A stretch of 64,000 bases of DNA from Ornithinibacter aureus (GTDB lineage Bacteria > Actinomycetota > Actinomycetes > Actinomycetales > Dermatophilaceae), in NCBI RefSeq assembly GCF_009858245.1, contig NZ_VMSB01000001.1, positions 3,291,623 through 3,355,622 of the forward strand. The letters are read 5' to 3'. Shown one piece after another: positions 26,207 to 35,374 of this stretch. Made by a program: the position numbers and the translations under genes. The notes below the pieces were generated by a model that saw nothing but the letters and a program-made list of their open reading frames with translations, had not been told where the DNA came from and ran no database searches. The number at the start of each line of letters is the position of its first letter. The first letter of the stretch is position 1.

Positions 26207-26683
26207 TCAGTAGGCATTGCGGTCGAGCCTGGCCCGCCAGGCGTCGAACGGCTCCTCGGACCGTGCCGTCGGGTGGTGCTCGCGGCGCAGCGGCCACGCC
26301 CCCGAATCGGGCGCGGCGTCGAACAGGGCGTGGAAGACCGCATCGTCGAACCCTGCGGCGGCCGCAGCGTGCCGATCCGCGGCGAAGACGACGGCATCGA
26401 GTCGCGCCCAGAGGGACGAGGCGAGGCAGAGCGGGCACGGCTCGCACGAGGCGTAGATCGTCGCGCCCACGAGGGCGAAGTCGCCGACCTGCCAGCAGGC
26501 GTTCCTGATGGCCACGACCTCGGCGTGGGCGGTGGGGTCGAGGTCGGCGGTGACCCGGTTGGCGCCTTCGCCGAGGACCACGCCGTCACGCACGATCACG
26601 GCCCCGAAGGGCCCGCCGTCGAGGGCGACGTTCTCGACGGCCAGGTCAACGGCGCGGTCCAACCACATCTGGCCATCGTTCAT
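26207..26683 (-). CDS. guaD: Guanine deaminase (CDA-fold)
   Basis: Deaminates guanine to xanthine. The 158-residue protein has both zinc motifs of the cytidine-deaminase fold: HAE (His53, Glu55) and PCPLC (Cys83, Cys86). It also has the features separating bacterial GuaD from tRNA adenosine deaminases: FDDAVFHALFD, the EPFDAWRARLD segment and a C-terminal Tyr, which reaches the partner's active site in the domain-swapped dimer. ATG at 26683. Together with the Mo-hydroxylase this shows that purines as well as pyrimidines may feed the island. Confidence 0.9.
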   Translation of the reverse strand: MNDGQMWLDRAVDLAVENVALDGGPFGAVIVRDGVVLGEGANRVTADLDPTAHAEVVAIRNACWQVGDFALVGATIYASCEPCPLCLASSLWARLDAVVFAADRHAAAAAGFDDAVFHALFDAAPDSGAWPLRREHHPTARSEEPFDAWRARLDRNAY

Positions 26684-26756
26684 GCCGGGATCGTCTCATC
26701 CGCACCCTCGGGACAGGCCCGAACGAGCACCCTGGTTGCCCCTCACGACGGCGGCG

Positions 26757-27733
26757 TCAGGGCAGTCGCGACACGGCCTCGACCCACGTCGTGGCAGGTC
26801 GGTCGAGCGCACCGAGCGCACCGAGCGCACTCAGCAGCGACGCCGGGTCGCCCACCAGGCCGCCGTCGTCGTACGCCCGGAACATGGCGACCAGCGCCTC
26901 CCGGGCAGGAGCGGGCAAGCTGGCTCCCGGGCCGGCCAGCCACGACTCGATGCTGATCCGGCGGACCTCGACCCGGCGCCCCAGTGCCGCGGCGGCCTGC
27001 CGGCCCATCTCCTCGGTGGTGAGCACCTGTGGCCCGGCGAGGTCGTGCACCCCACCGCCGATGACCGGGTTCAGCAGGGCTGCCGCCGCGACCTGCGCGA
27101 CGTCACCGAGGTCGACATTCGAGAACGGCGCGTCGGGGGAGTAGGGCACGGTGATCACCCCGGCCCCGGCCTGGTCGAGCAGGTTCTGGTGGTACGCAGC
27201 GGGCCGCAGGATCGTGAGCCGGTCGTCGAGCGCGCTGCGCAGCACCCTCTCGGCATCGCGCTTGCGCAGGTGGTGCGGCATGCGGGCGTCGTCGGGATGG
27301 AGCACCGAGTGGAACACCACCCGGGGAGTTCCCGCTGCAGCAGCTGCGTCGGCCAGGCGAACGGCCATCCCGACCTCGTCCAGGTGCACGTTCGGGGCCA
27401 GGTGGTAGACCGCGCGGATGCCGTCGAGGGCGGCACCCAGCCCCGCTCCCGTTGCGAGGTCAACGGCGACGGGGCACTGCCGGCAGGCACGGCATCCTCA
27501 CGCCCGGGGCGGCAAGCGGCTCGCACCGGGACACCGTGGGCCACGAGCGCACCGGCGACGGCGCGACCGGTCTTGCCGGTCGCGCCGATGACGAGGACTG
27601 GCGCGTGCGTACCTGGAGTGACCAATTGGTCGATCTCGGTACGGGTCGGCGTACCTGGAGTGACCAATTGGTCGATCTCGGTACGGGTCGGCGTACCTGA
27701 AGTGACCAATTGGTCGATCTCGGTACGGCTCAC
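26757..27733 (-). pseudogene. NmrA-like NAD(P)-binding protein, frameshifted, with repeat-encoded N-terminus
   Basis: An atypical SDR/NmrA-type protein. The Rossmann motif VIGATGKTGRAVAGALVAHG is present in one frame, up to about AACRPGREDAVPAG. The rest (VDLATGAGLGAALDGIRAVYHLAPNVHLDEVGM ... ESWLAGPG) continues in another frame from about 27460. One missing base near 27465-27475 explains this. No start codon lies between the conserved domain and the three tandem family-B repeats, so translation must begin within them or at the GTG at 27733, which overlaps the hyuB stop by 4 bases. Those repeats encode about 44 extra residues in 14-residue units (TEIDQLVTPGTPTR). Probably non-functional, unless the shift is a sequencing error. 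Confidence 0.7.
27609..27726. repeat. Family B tandem repeat (42-bp unit), partly coding
   Basis: Units start at 27609, 27651 and 27693, 42 bases apart, each containing GTGACCAATTGGTCGATCTC. The unit length is a multiple of three, so the array stays open on the minus strand as three near-identical 14-residue repeats fused to the NmrA-like gene. Only the third unit differs in its opening bases (GTACCTGAAG versus GTACCTGGAG). Confidence 0.92.
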
Positions 27734-29739
27734 ACCCAGTCGACCTCGGCGGAGGTGGCGCCGCCCGACAGGGTCGCGTACCCCGGCCCACGGTCGAAGA
27801 ACGGCTGGTCGCCGCGCTTGGCCCGCAGCCCGGCGCGCACGGCATCCGACGCGGCGACGTCGATGACGACCGCGTCCGCGCTGCCCGACGCGACGACACC
27901 GTAGTCGGCCCGCGCCCCCTCGAACGAGACCTTGCCCCAGCGCAGGTCGCGCTCGACCTCGTCGTACGGGCGGTCGAGCGGGTCACCCCACCCGCCGCCA
28001 CCGGTGGTGCGGATGCGGATCACCTGCCCGGCCAGCACCGGCTCGGCGTCGGCCAGTGCGTCGACGACCCGCTCGTTCGGCCCGCCGACGTCGATGGTCA
28101 CCTCGAACGGCCGACCCGCTTTGCCACCCTTGACGCCCCAGCAGGCCAGGATCGAGCGGTCGGCGATCGACATGAAGTGCCCGTCGCGCAGCATCCGGAT
28201 CTGCTTCTCGTAGCCCAGGCCGCCGCGGTAGCGCCCGGCTCCGCCCGAGTCGACCGCGAGCCCGAGCCGCTCGACGATGAACGGGAAGCGGCTCTCGGTG
28301 AACTCGGTCGGCAGGTTGCGCGAGTCGGGGACGACGTGGATGGTGTCCTCGCCGTCGGCGTAGTACCGCCCACCCGAGCCGCCGCCGAGCACCTCGCGCA
28401 TGAGGTAGTCGTTGCCGTCGCGGTCCTTGCCGTAGACGCCGGTGTAGCGGATGGTCTCCTGGTCGGCCGGCATCCGCCCGTCGACCGCCTTGGCGACCAC
28501 CCCGGCGAGGACGCCGAGCAGACGCAGGATGACGAACGTGCGCGCGTTGGTCGGGGCCGGGTAGATCGGCGTGAGCAGTGTGCCCTTCTCGGGGAAGCGC
28601 ATCTCGATGAGCGGCACGATGCCCTCGTTGACGTCGAGCTCGGCCATCCGCTCGGGGGTGTCGGCGAGGTTGCGCAGGATCGGCGCGAGCCACTTCTTGA
28701 GGAAGTTGCCGCCGACGTAGTCGCCGCAGTGGTTGATCGGACCCTTGGCCTGCGGGCCCGTGCCGGTGAAGTCGATGACGAGCTTCGGCCCGCCGTCACC
28801 GGGCCCGGGGCCACCGGTCGAGGTCTTGGTCAGCGTGATCCGCTGGGTGTGCAGCTGCGGCTCGTCGACCCCGTCGTGTTCGGCGTAGTCCTCCCACACG
28901 TAGGTGCCGTCGGGGATCTTGCCGAGGATCTCGCGCCGGTACGTCTGCGTGGTCGCGTCGAGGATGGCGTCGAACGCGGTCTCGATGCTGTCGCGGCCGT
29001 ACCGGGCGAACAGCTCGCCGAGCCGGCGCGCACCCATGAGGCACGCCGAGCACTCGGCGTCGAGGTCGGCGGCGAGGCTGTCCGGCATCCGGGAGTTGCG
29101 GGTCATGATCCGCAGCGCGGCCTGGTTGGGCACCCCGGCATCCCAGAGCTTGATCGGCGGCACCGACAGGCCCTCCTCGAAGACGGTGCGCGCGTTGCTC
29201 GGCATCGAGCCGGGAACCGCCCCGCCGATGTCGTCGTGGTGACCGAAGGCCTGCACGAACGCGACGACCTCGCCCTCGTGGAACACGGGCACGGTGACGC
29301 ACAGGTCGGGCAGGTGCCCGATGCCGCCCTCGGACTCGTAGACGTCGTTGTGGAAGAAGACGTCGCCCTCGTTCATCTCGGACAGCGGGAAGTCGCGGGC
29401 GATCGGGTGCACGAGCGCGGAGTACGAGCGGCCGGTCAGCTTGCGCAGCTGGCGGTCGTGGATGCCGGCGCGGAAGTCGTGCGCGTCGCGGATCATCGGG
29501 CTGCGGCTGGTGCGTGCGATGGCGGTCTCGACCTCCATCTCGACGCTGGCCAGGGTGCCCTGGACGATCTCGACGAGGATCGGGTCAACCGTGCTGCCCT
29601 GCGGCGTGAGCCGGTTTCCGTGCTCGTAGGCGGTGGGCAGCCCGGCCGGGTTGACCGGCAGGTCGGATGCCGGGTGCGCGCCGGCGCTGCCGGACGTCGC
29701 CGGCGGTGCCACGGCGGTGTGGATCATGGGGCCGCACAT
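27730..29739 (-). CDS. hyuB: Hydantoinase/oxoprolinase B-type subunit
   Basis: A 669-residue HyuB/acetophenone-carboxylase-type subunit that, with HyuA, performs ATP-dependent opening of hydantoin, N-methylhydantoin or 5-oxoproline-like rings. Family marks include IARTSRSPMIRDAHDFRAGIHD near residue 50, SEMNEGDVFFHNDVYESEGGIGHLPD, DFTGTGPQAKGPINH, and the C-terminal RIRTTGGGGWGDPLDRP. AAGGAGG precedes the ATG at 29739, just 1 base after the HyuA stop. The substrate is unknown; in this island a cyclic amide from purine or pyrimidine breakdown is likely. Confidence 0.88.
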   Translation of the reverse strand: MCGPMIHTAVAPPATSGSAGAHPASDLPVNPAGLPTAYEHGNRLTPQGSTVDPILVEIVQGTLASVEMEVETAIARTSRSPMIRDAHDFRAGIHDRQLRKLTGRSYSALVHPIARDFPLSEMNEGDVFFHNDVYESEGGIGHLPDLCVTVPVFHEGEVVAFVQAFGHHDDIGGAVPGSMPSNARTVFEEGLSVPPIKLWDAGVPNQAALRIMTRNSRMPDSLAADLDAECSACLMGARRLGELFARYGRDSIETAFDAILDATTQTYRREILGKIPDGTYVWEDYAEHDGVDEPQLHTQRITLTKTSTGGPGPGDGGPKLVIDFTGTGPQAKGPINHCGDYVGGNFLKKWLAPILRNLADTPERMAELDVNEGIVPLIEMRFPEKGTLLTPIYPAPTNARTFVILRLLGVLAGVVAKAVDGRMPADQETIRYTGVYGKDRDGNDYLMREVLGGGSGGRYYADGEDTIHVVPDSRNLPTEFTESRFPFIVERLGLAVDSGGAGRYRGGLGYEKQIRMLRDGHFMSIADRSILACWGVKGGKAGRPFEVTIDVGGPNERVVDALADAEPVLAGQVIRIRTTGGGGWGDPLDRPYDEVERDLRWGKVSFEGARADYGVVASGSADAVVIDVAASDAVRAGLRAKRGDQPFFDRGPGYATLSGGATSAEVDWV

Positions 29740-29740
29740 G

Positions 29741-31945
29741 TCAGGCCTCCTTGGTGACGACGAGGTTGCCGAACGCGTCGACGCGCACGGAGAAGCCGGG
29801 GTGGACGGGAACGGTGGAGCCGAACTCCTCGATGACGGCCGGGCCGTGGAAGGTGTCGCCGGCCCGCAGGTCCGGGCGCCAGTAGACGTCGGTGGTGACG
29901 TACCCGGCATCCGCCTCGAAGCAGACGGGACGCGCGGAGCGCGGCGCGAGTGCCGGCTGGGTGCGTACCTGCGGTGACCTATTGGTCGATTCGGGGACGT
30001 GGGCATCATCGCGTGCGGCGATCTCGCGCAGCTCGGGCCGGGTGATCGGGCCGATGCCGGTCACCCGCAGGTTGACCCACTCCACCTGCTGGCGGGGGTC
30101 GTCGCGGAAGTCGTAGCCGTAGAGCTGACGGTGCTCGTCGTGGAACCGCTGCGCGACCGCATCGGCCGCTGCCTCGTCGAGCGGGCCGGCGCCGATGGGC
30201 ACCCGCACCTCGTAGGCCTGGCCGAAGTAGCGCAGGTCGGCCGTGCGCACGTGCTCGTGCCGCTCGCGGGGGAAGCCCTCGGTGTCGAGGGCAGCGGTGG
30301 CCAGGGCGGTGAGCTCGTCGAGCACCTTCTCGACGGCGGCGCGGTCCAGGCCGGCGTGGCGGGCCACGTGGGTCTGCACGTAGTCGTTCTTGACGTCGAC
30401 GGTGAGCAGCCCGAACGCCGACACGTTCCCGGGGTTCTGCGGCACGACGACCCCGGCGAGGTCGAGGATGTCGACCAGCCGGCACGCGAGCAGCGACCCC
30501 GACCCGCCGAAGGTGGTCAGCATGAAGTCGCGCACGTCGAGTCCGCGCTTGACCGACACCTGGCGCAGGGCGTTCGCCTGGTTCCACGCGGAGATCTCCA
30601 GGATGCCGGTGGCGCACCGCTCCTCGTCGAGCCCGAGGCGGGCGGCGAGGTCGCGGATGCCGGTGCGAGCGGCATCCACGTCGAGCGGGATCTCCCCACC
30701 GAGCAGGTGGGGAGGGATGCGGCCGAGCACGACGTGGGCGTCGGTGATCGTCGGCTCGGTGCCGCCCTTGCCGTAGCAGAGCGGGCCGGGGTCGGCCCCG
30801 GCCGACTGGGGGCCGACCTTCAGGGTGCCCTCGGGCGTGACCCACGCGATCGACCCGCCGCCGGCGCCCACCGTCACGACGTCGATCATCGGGATCTTGC
30901 TCGGGTAGGCGCCGACCGTCCCCTCGGTGGTGAGCGTCGGGTCGCCGTCGAGCACGACCGAGACGTCGGTCGAGGTGCCGCCGCCGTCGCAGGTCAGCAC
31001 CTTGTCGAAGCCGGCCCGGCGGGCGATGAGCGCCGCCCCCAGCGCCCCCGCGGCCGGCCCGGAGAGCACGGTGGTGATCGGCTGGTGCACGACCTCGTCG
31101 GCCGACAGGACGCCACCGTTGGACTTCATGACGTAGAACGGGATCCCACGGGTGGGCTCCGCCCCCCCGTGACCCCCCCCGACGGCATCGAGCTCGCTGC
31201 GCTCGCCTGGTTCCCACAGTTCACGCAAGCGTGAGCTGATGTTGCGCACGTAGCGGCTGACGTTCGGCTTGACCGCCGCGTCGACCAGGGTCGTCATCGA
31301 GCGCTCGTACTCGCGGTACTCGCGCAGCACCTGCGAGCTGATCGACACGACGGCCTCCGGGTGCTCACGGCGCAGCACCTCGCGCATCGCCAGCTCGTGC
31401 GTGTCGTTGGCGTAGGAGTGCAGGAGGCACACGCCGATCGTGGTGATGCCGCGCTCACGGAACCAGCGGGCGGCGGCCACGGCATCCGCCTCGTCGAACG
31501 GGCGCAGCTCGTTGCCCTCGAAGTCCATCCGACCGCCGATGGTGCGCACGTGGTCGGCCTCGACGATGCGCGGGGGCTTGACCCAGAAGTAGGAGTTGCC
31601 GTAGCCGTCGGGCACGGCCTGACGGGCGATCTCGAGCATGAACTCGTAGCCCTGCGTGGTGATGAACCCGAGGCGCTCGACCTTGCCCTCGAGCAGCTTG
31701 TTCGTCGCCACCGTCGTGCCGTGGCTGACGGCGGTGATGTCGGTGCCGCTCGCACCGAGCACCCCGAGGATCTTCTCGATGCCGGCGATGAAGCCGTCCG
31801 CCGGGTTGGCCGGCGTGCTCGGGGTCTTCGTCGTCACGAGTTCGCCGGTGTCCTCGTCGAAGGCGACGACGTCGGTGAAAGTGCCTCCGGTGTCGATGCC
31901 CACGCGGATCCGCCGGTTCGGAGTGCTCGTCTGCGCCGTCGTCAT
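29741..31945 (-). CDS. hyuA: Hydantoinase/oxoprolinase A-type (ATP-binding) subunit with a repeat-derived insert
   Basis: A 734-residue ASKHA-fold subunit. The phosphate-1 motif GIDTGGTFTDVVAF is at the N-terminus, the CDGGGTSTDVSVV phosphate-2 motif near residue 310 and a conserved VSHGTTVATNKLLEG lies near residue 90. It forms a complex with HyuB encoded next to it. A family-B repeat (29965-29998) is translated in frame as about a dozen residues (HVPESTNRSPQV) in the linker before the C-terminal beta domain, evidently tolerated. The start ATG at 31945 lies downstream of a palindromic hairpin. Probably cytosolic. Confidence 0.88.
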   Translation of the reverse strand: MTTAQTSTPNRRIRVGIDTGGTFTDVVAFDEDTGELVTTKTPSTPANPADGFIAGIEKILGVLGASGTDITAVSHGTTVATNKLLEGKVERLGFITTQGYEFMLEIARQAVPDGYGNSYFWVKPPRIVEADHVRTIGGRMDFEGNELRPFDEADAVAAARWFRERGITTIGVCLLHSYANDTHELAMREVLRREHPEAVVSISSQVLREYREYERSMTTLVDAAVKPNVSRYVRNISSRLRELWEPGERSELDAVGGGHGGAEPTRGIPFYVMKSNGGVLSADEVVHQPITTVLSGPAAGALGAALIARRAGFDKVLTCDGGGTSTDVSVVLDGDPTLTTEGTVGAYPSKIPMIDVVTVGAGGGSIAWVTPEGTLKVGPQSAGADPGPLCYGKGGTEPTITDAHVVLGRIPPHLLGGEIPLDVDAARTGIRDLAARLGLDEERCATGILEISAWNQANALRQVSVKRGLDVRDFMLTTFGGSGSLLACRLVDILDLAGVVVPQNPGNVSAFGLLTVDVKNDYVQTHVARHAGLDRAAVEKVLDELTALATAALDTEGFPRERHEHVRTADLRYFGQAYEVRVPIGAGPLDEAAADAVAQRFHDEHRQLYGYDFRDDPRQQVEWVNLRVTGIGPITRPELREIAARDDAHVPESTNRSPQVRTQPALAPRSARPVCFEADAGYVTTDVYWRPDLRAGDTFHGPAVIEEFGSTVPVHPGFSVRVDAFGNLVVTKEA
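29965..29998. repeat. Family B single repeat inside hyuA
   Basis: One core with GTGACCTATTGGTCGATTCG, the same palindromic heart (GACCTATTGGTC) as the other loci, located inside the hyuA reading frame near its 3' end without disrupting it. Confidence 0.85.
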
Positions 31946-31972
31946 GGCTCAGAGTCAATCTTGGATACAGCC

Positions 31973-32005
31973 CCGGCTCGTTGGCAATGTCTGCCAACGA
32001 GCCGG
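31973..32005. promoter_or_regulatory. Perfect palindrome before hyuA: operator or terminator
   Basis: Arms CCGGCTCGTTGGCA (31973-31986) and its exact complement (31992-32005) flank ATGTC. It sits between the stop of the flotillin-like gene and the hyuA start, on the same strand, so it could be the former's terminator; no T-tract follows. Its TTGGCA-N5-TGCCAA centre resembles words before arcC and the permease, so a regulator site is an alternative. Confidence 0.55.
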
Positions 32006-32039
32006 GGACATCCCCTCAGAAATAGCCCGCTGCCGGGGC

Positions 32040-33611
32040 CTACTCGTCGGTCGAGGCAATAGCGGCTGACGGCGCCGACACGGCCGAACCCTTGACGGGG
32101 CGTTCCGTCGTGGTCGTTGTCGTGGTCGGGGAGCCATCACCGAAGCCCTGCACGATGCTCTGGATGTCGATGCCCGTGGTGTTCTTCAGCATCGCCATCG
32201 TCTGGGTGAGGTTGTCGGTGACCTGCTTGGGCAGGGCGCCCGCGCCGTCGGTCGACAGCACCGTGAGCTGGTCGATGGAGGCCATCGGCGCGGCGAGCTC
32301 GTGGGCGACCTTCGGCAGGGCCTCGACGAGCATCTGGAGCACGGCGGCCTCGTTGTAGCGGGCGAAGGCGTCGGCGCGCTTGTTCATCGCCTCGGCCTCA
32401 GCCTGTCCGGTGGCGAGGATGGCGCTGGCCTGGGCCTCACCCTCGGCGCGCAGGGCCTCGGCCTGAGCGACACGCAGCGCCTTGTCGGCCTGACCACGAC
32501 GCTCACCCTCGATGGCCTCGGCATCGGCCAGCGCGGTGCGTCGTGACTTCTCGGCCTCACCGGTGAGGCGCGCCTTCTCGGCCTCGGCCTGAGCGGCGGC
32601 GATGGAGGCTTGGCGCCGGGCGTCGGCCTCGGCGATGGCCGCGTTGCGGGCACCCTCGGCCTCCTGCTCGACCTTGTAGCGCTCGGCGTCGGCGGGCTTG
32701 CGCACCTCGGTGTCGAGCTGGCGCTCCTTCAGGGCCGCCTGACGAACGGCCACCTTCTCCTGCTCGGTGAGGATGACCTGCTCGCGGTCGGCCTGGGCCA
32801 GCGGCCCGGCGGCGGCAGCGGTGGCGGCCGCGGCATCCGTCTCGGCCTTGATCTCGGACTGCTTGAGCGCCAGCTGGCGGTTCGCGACGGCGATCTCCTG
32901 CTCGGCGGCGAGGCGGGCCTGCTCGGCGGCCTGGCGGGCGTTGGCCTCGGCGATCGCCGCGGTCTGGCCCACCCGGGCGGACTCGGGGCGACCGAGGTCG
33001 GACAGGTAGGAGCCGTCGTCGGTGATGTCCTGGATCTGGAAGGTGTCGAGGATCAGGCCCTGACCGGTGAGCGAGGACTCGGCCTCGTCGGCGACCCGCT
33101 GCGCGAACGCGGCCCGGTCACGGATGATCTGCTCGACGCTCAGCGAGCCGACGATGGATCGCAGCGAACCGGCGAGGGTCTCCTGGGTGAAGGTCTCGAT
33201 CTCTCCCTGCTGGGTGAGGAAGCGCTGGGCGGCGGCACGGATCGAGTCCTCGTTGCCGCCGACCTTGACGATCGCGACGCCGTCGAGGTTGAGCTTGACG
33301 CCCTGGCCGGACACGGCGCTGCGGATCTGGATCATGATGCGACGGCTGGACAGGTCGAGCACGTGCAGGCGCTGCACGAACGGGACGACGAACACGCCAC
33401 CACCCATGACGACCTTCTGGCCCGACAGGTCGGTCGACATGATGCCGGTCTCGGGGTTGCGGACCTCCTTGCCCGGGCGGCCGGTGACGATGAACGCCTC
33501 GTTGGGGCCTGCGACCTTGTACCTCGAGGCGATGATCAGCCCCAGGAGGAAGAGCAGGGTCACCAGCCCCAGTACCGAGATGAGTGCGACGGGAATCTCG
33601 AGTCCGAACAT
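32040..33611 (-). CDS. Flotillin-like SPFH/band-7 protein
   Basis: A 523-residue flotillin. One N-terminal membrane segment (residues 8-27) is followed by the SPFH domain (about 30-210), a long Ala/Glu/Arg-rich coiled coil (about 225-410) with many EA repeats, and a C-terminal domain ending in a Thr-rich tail (TTTTTTTERP). ATG at 33611. Flotillins scaffold membrane microdomains; the NfeD-like partner is encoded immediately upstream, the usual pairing. The pair lies between the hydantoinase and Mo-hydroxylase operons and has no evident catabolic role. Confidence 0.93.
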   Translation of the reverse strand: MFGLEIPVALISVLGLVTLLFLLGLIIASRYKVAGPNEAFIVTGRPGKEVRNPETGIMSTDLSGQKVVMGGGVFVVPFVQRLHVLDLSSRRIMIQIRSAVSGQGVKLNLDGVAIVKVGGNEDSIRAAAQRFLTQQGEIETFTQETLAGSLRSIVGSLSVEQIIRDRAAFAQRVADEAESSLTGQGLILDTFQIQDITDDGSYLSDLGRPESARVGQTAAIAEANARQAAEQARLAAEQEIAVANRQLALKQSEIKAETDAAAATAAAAGPLAQADREQVILTEQEKVAVRQAALKERQLDTEVRKPADAERYKVEQEAEGARNAAIAEADARRQASIAAAQAEAEKARLTGEAEKSRRTALADAEAIEGERRGQADKALRVAQAEALRAEGEAQASAILATGQAEAEAMNKRADAFARYNEAAVLQMLVEALPKVAHELAAPMASIDQLTVLSTDGAGALPKQVTDNLTQTMAMLKNTTGIDIQSIVQGFGDGSPTTTTTTTERPVKGSAVSAPSAAIASTDE

Positions 33612-33728
33612 GTTGTCTGCCCTTTCGTGCGTCGCGTCGGCGCGGCGCTCCACTGCTTGTGGTCGTGTGCTCAGTCGACGTCGACGGCCCCTACCCGGTT
33701 CCCCCCGCGTCGTTCGCCTGATCCTGCC

Positions 33729-34247
33729 CTACGCGTCAACCGGGCCCGACGTCCCCCCGCTGCGGGCCACCCGCACCGATGTCGGGCTGAGCACCGCGGT
33801 CACGGTGACGGCGGTGCCGTTGGGCAGCGGTTCGTCGGCGCGGGCGTTGAGCCGGGTGATGTGTCCGGCCGCGACGACGCTGACCTGGCCCAGACCGTCA
33901 GCCGGGATGGCGTCGATCACGGATCCGGTGAGCCCGACCAGTCCGGACGAGCGCACCGTCGACTCGTCGCCGCCGCGCATCAGGACCTGGCTGGCCTTGC
34001 CGGCGCCCACCCCGACCAGGGCGCCCGCGACGAGCCCGGCGCCGAGGGCCGCACCGTTGGAGTCGGTGAGGTCGAGCACCAGGGCGCCGACGAAGCCGAA
34101 CGCCGCGAGGAAGCCCGCCACCGCCAGGCCGGAGAGGAAGTCGGGGCCGACGCTCTCCAGCATCCCGTCGAGGGCCTCGCCCGCGACGAACGAGATGAGC
34201 AGCAGCAGGATGCCGATGCCTCCGATGACGAGCAGCGCGGTCAGCAT
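33729..34247 (-). CDS. NfeD-like membrane protein with OB fold
   Basis: A 172-residue protein with three hydrophobic segments (about residues 2-22, 40-62, 68-88) and a C-terminal OB-fold-like domain (VGLTGSVIDAIPADGLGQVSV...GTAVTVTAVLSPTSVRV) typical of NfeD partners of SPFH proteins. ATG at 34247 with GGAGGGG upstream. It precedes the flotillin gene by 117 bases on the same strand. Confidence 0.85.
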   Translation of the reverse strand: MLTALLVIGGIGILLLLISFVAGEALDGMLESVGPDFLSGLAVAGFLAAFGFVGALVLDLTDSNGAALGAGLVAGALVGVGAGKASQVLMRGGDESTVRSSGLVGLTGSVIDAIPADGLGQVSVVAAGHITRLNARADEPLPNGTAVTVTAVLSPTSVRVARSGGTSGPVDA

Positions 34248-34394
34248 GGTCCCCTCCGTGGCCGGCGGGATGGATGCCGACGGTCGGCGGCGACCGCGGT
34301 GGCCGCCTCGTCCGGGGAGCCTACCCGCCACGGTGCGAGGCCGAGGATGCTTCGGCCCTGGCCGATGCGTGGTGGTTTCTGAGAGAGGGGTCCT

Positions 34395-34466
34395 GGGGTG
34401 CTGGCAGGGACCGTTGCTCCGCGCAAGGAACCCCTTTCTCGGAGCAACGACTGCCCACAGCACCCC
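34395..34466 (-). terminator. Long stem-loop after the nitrilase gene
   Basis: GGGGTGCTG (34395-34403) pairs with CAGCACCCC (34458-34466); a further GCAG/CTGC and a 9-bp CGTTGCTCC/GGAGCAACG stem (34412-34420 and 34441-34449) continue inward. It lies 9 bases past the nitrilase-like stop and upstream of the NfeD gene, so a terminator of the Mo-hydroxylase operon is the likely role. It occupies much of the 227-base gap 34248-34474. Confidence 0.65.
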
Positions 34467-34474
34467 ACCAGGGT

Positions 34475-35374
34475 TCAGGCGTGCGGGAACGACGTCTCCG
34501 CAGGCCCTTCGAGCTCGGCCCGGTGTCGCCGGATGAGGTCGAGGTTGCGGTCGCGCAGGTGGTCGAACCCCTGCCCGATGTTCGATCCCGGGGTCAGCGA
34601 GGCCAACGCGTCGGCGGGGTCGAGCCGGGCCGAGACCCAGCCCTCGTGGGTCGCCGCCTTGGCGACGATGTGCCCGACCGGGGTGACGATGTGCGAGTTG
34701 CCGAAGTAGAGCACCCCCGCCGGGTCGGCCCCGATGGCGTTGGCGCCGATGACGTAGACGTGGTTGTCGTAGGCCCGCGCCCGCGACGTGAGCTCCCAGA
34801 TGTCGGCCGAGCGCAGCAGGGCCGACGGCCGGGCGATGACCTCGGCCCCCTTCACCGCCTGGATCCTCGACAGCTCGGGGTAGTCGCCGTCGAAGCAGAT
34901 GATCATGCCGATCCGGCCGAGGTCGGTGTCGCACACGGTGACCGTGTCGCCGGGCGTGACCCAGCCCCCGCCGCTGACGGCCTCGGAGCAGAACGGGTGC
35001 GTCTTGCGGTACACCCCGAGCAGCTCGCCGGCCGGGTCGACCAGCACCGAGGAGTTGTAGACGATCTCGGGCGTCGGGCCGCGCTCGTACGTGCCCGCCA
35101 CGAGGTGCACGCCCAGCTCGGCGGCCACGGCGCGCAGCGGGTCGATGACCGGCCCGGGCAGGTCCGACATCAGCTCCCAGAGCTGCCCGATCGAGCACCC
35201 GGGTGTGAACCCCGTCGTCGCCGACTCCGGCAGCACGATGAGCTCGGCGCCCGTGGCGGCATGACAGCGCCGGGTGATGTCGACGAGTCGCTCGAGGTTG
35301 GCCGCCACCGACTCGGGCGTCAGCGGCCCCGGCGCCGGCGCGAGCTGGACGGCAGCCGCGGTGAAGGCGCGCAT
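34475..35374 (-). CDS. Nitrilase-superfamily carbon-nitrogen hydrolase
   Basis: A 299-residue CN-hydrolase with the intact catalytic triad: Glu50 (VLPES), Lys124 (YRKTHPF) and Cys160 (MIICFDGDYPE). Such enzymes split amides, N-carbamoyl compounds or nitriles. The ATG overlaps the CoxG-like stop by one base (TGATG), so it is last in the operon coxM-coxS-coxL-coxG-amidase. The context suggests an amide from nucleobase breakdown; malonamate is my specific guess if the FdrA complex acts on ureidomalonate. No signal peptide. Confidence 0.88.
   Translation of the reverse strand: MRAFTAAAVQLAPAPGPLTPESVAANLERLVDITRRCHAATGAELIVLPESATTGFTPGCSIGQLWELMSDLPGPVIDPLRAVAAELGVHLVAGTYERGPTPEIVYNSSVLVDPAGELLGVYRKTHPFCSEAVSGGGWVTPGDTVTVCDTDLGRIGMIICFDGDYPELSRIQAVKGAEVIARPSALLRSADIWELTSRARAYDNHVYVIGANAIGADPAGVLYFGNSHIVTPVGHIVAKAATHEGWVSARLDPADALASLTPGSNIGQGFDHLRDRNLDLIRRHRAELEGPAETSFPHA

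Noticed and set aside
25549-27726. Direct repeats that look CRISPR-like
   Set aside because: Spacing between cores is constant in sequence as well as length (tandem units, not unique spacers), and no cas genes are present.
31973-32005. Certain PucR operator
   Set aside because: The arms extend to 14 bp and it follows a gene end, so a terminator is at least equally likely; kept only as a tentative call.
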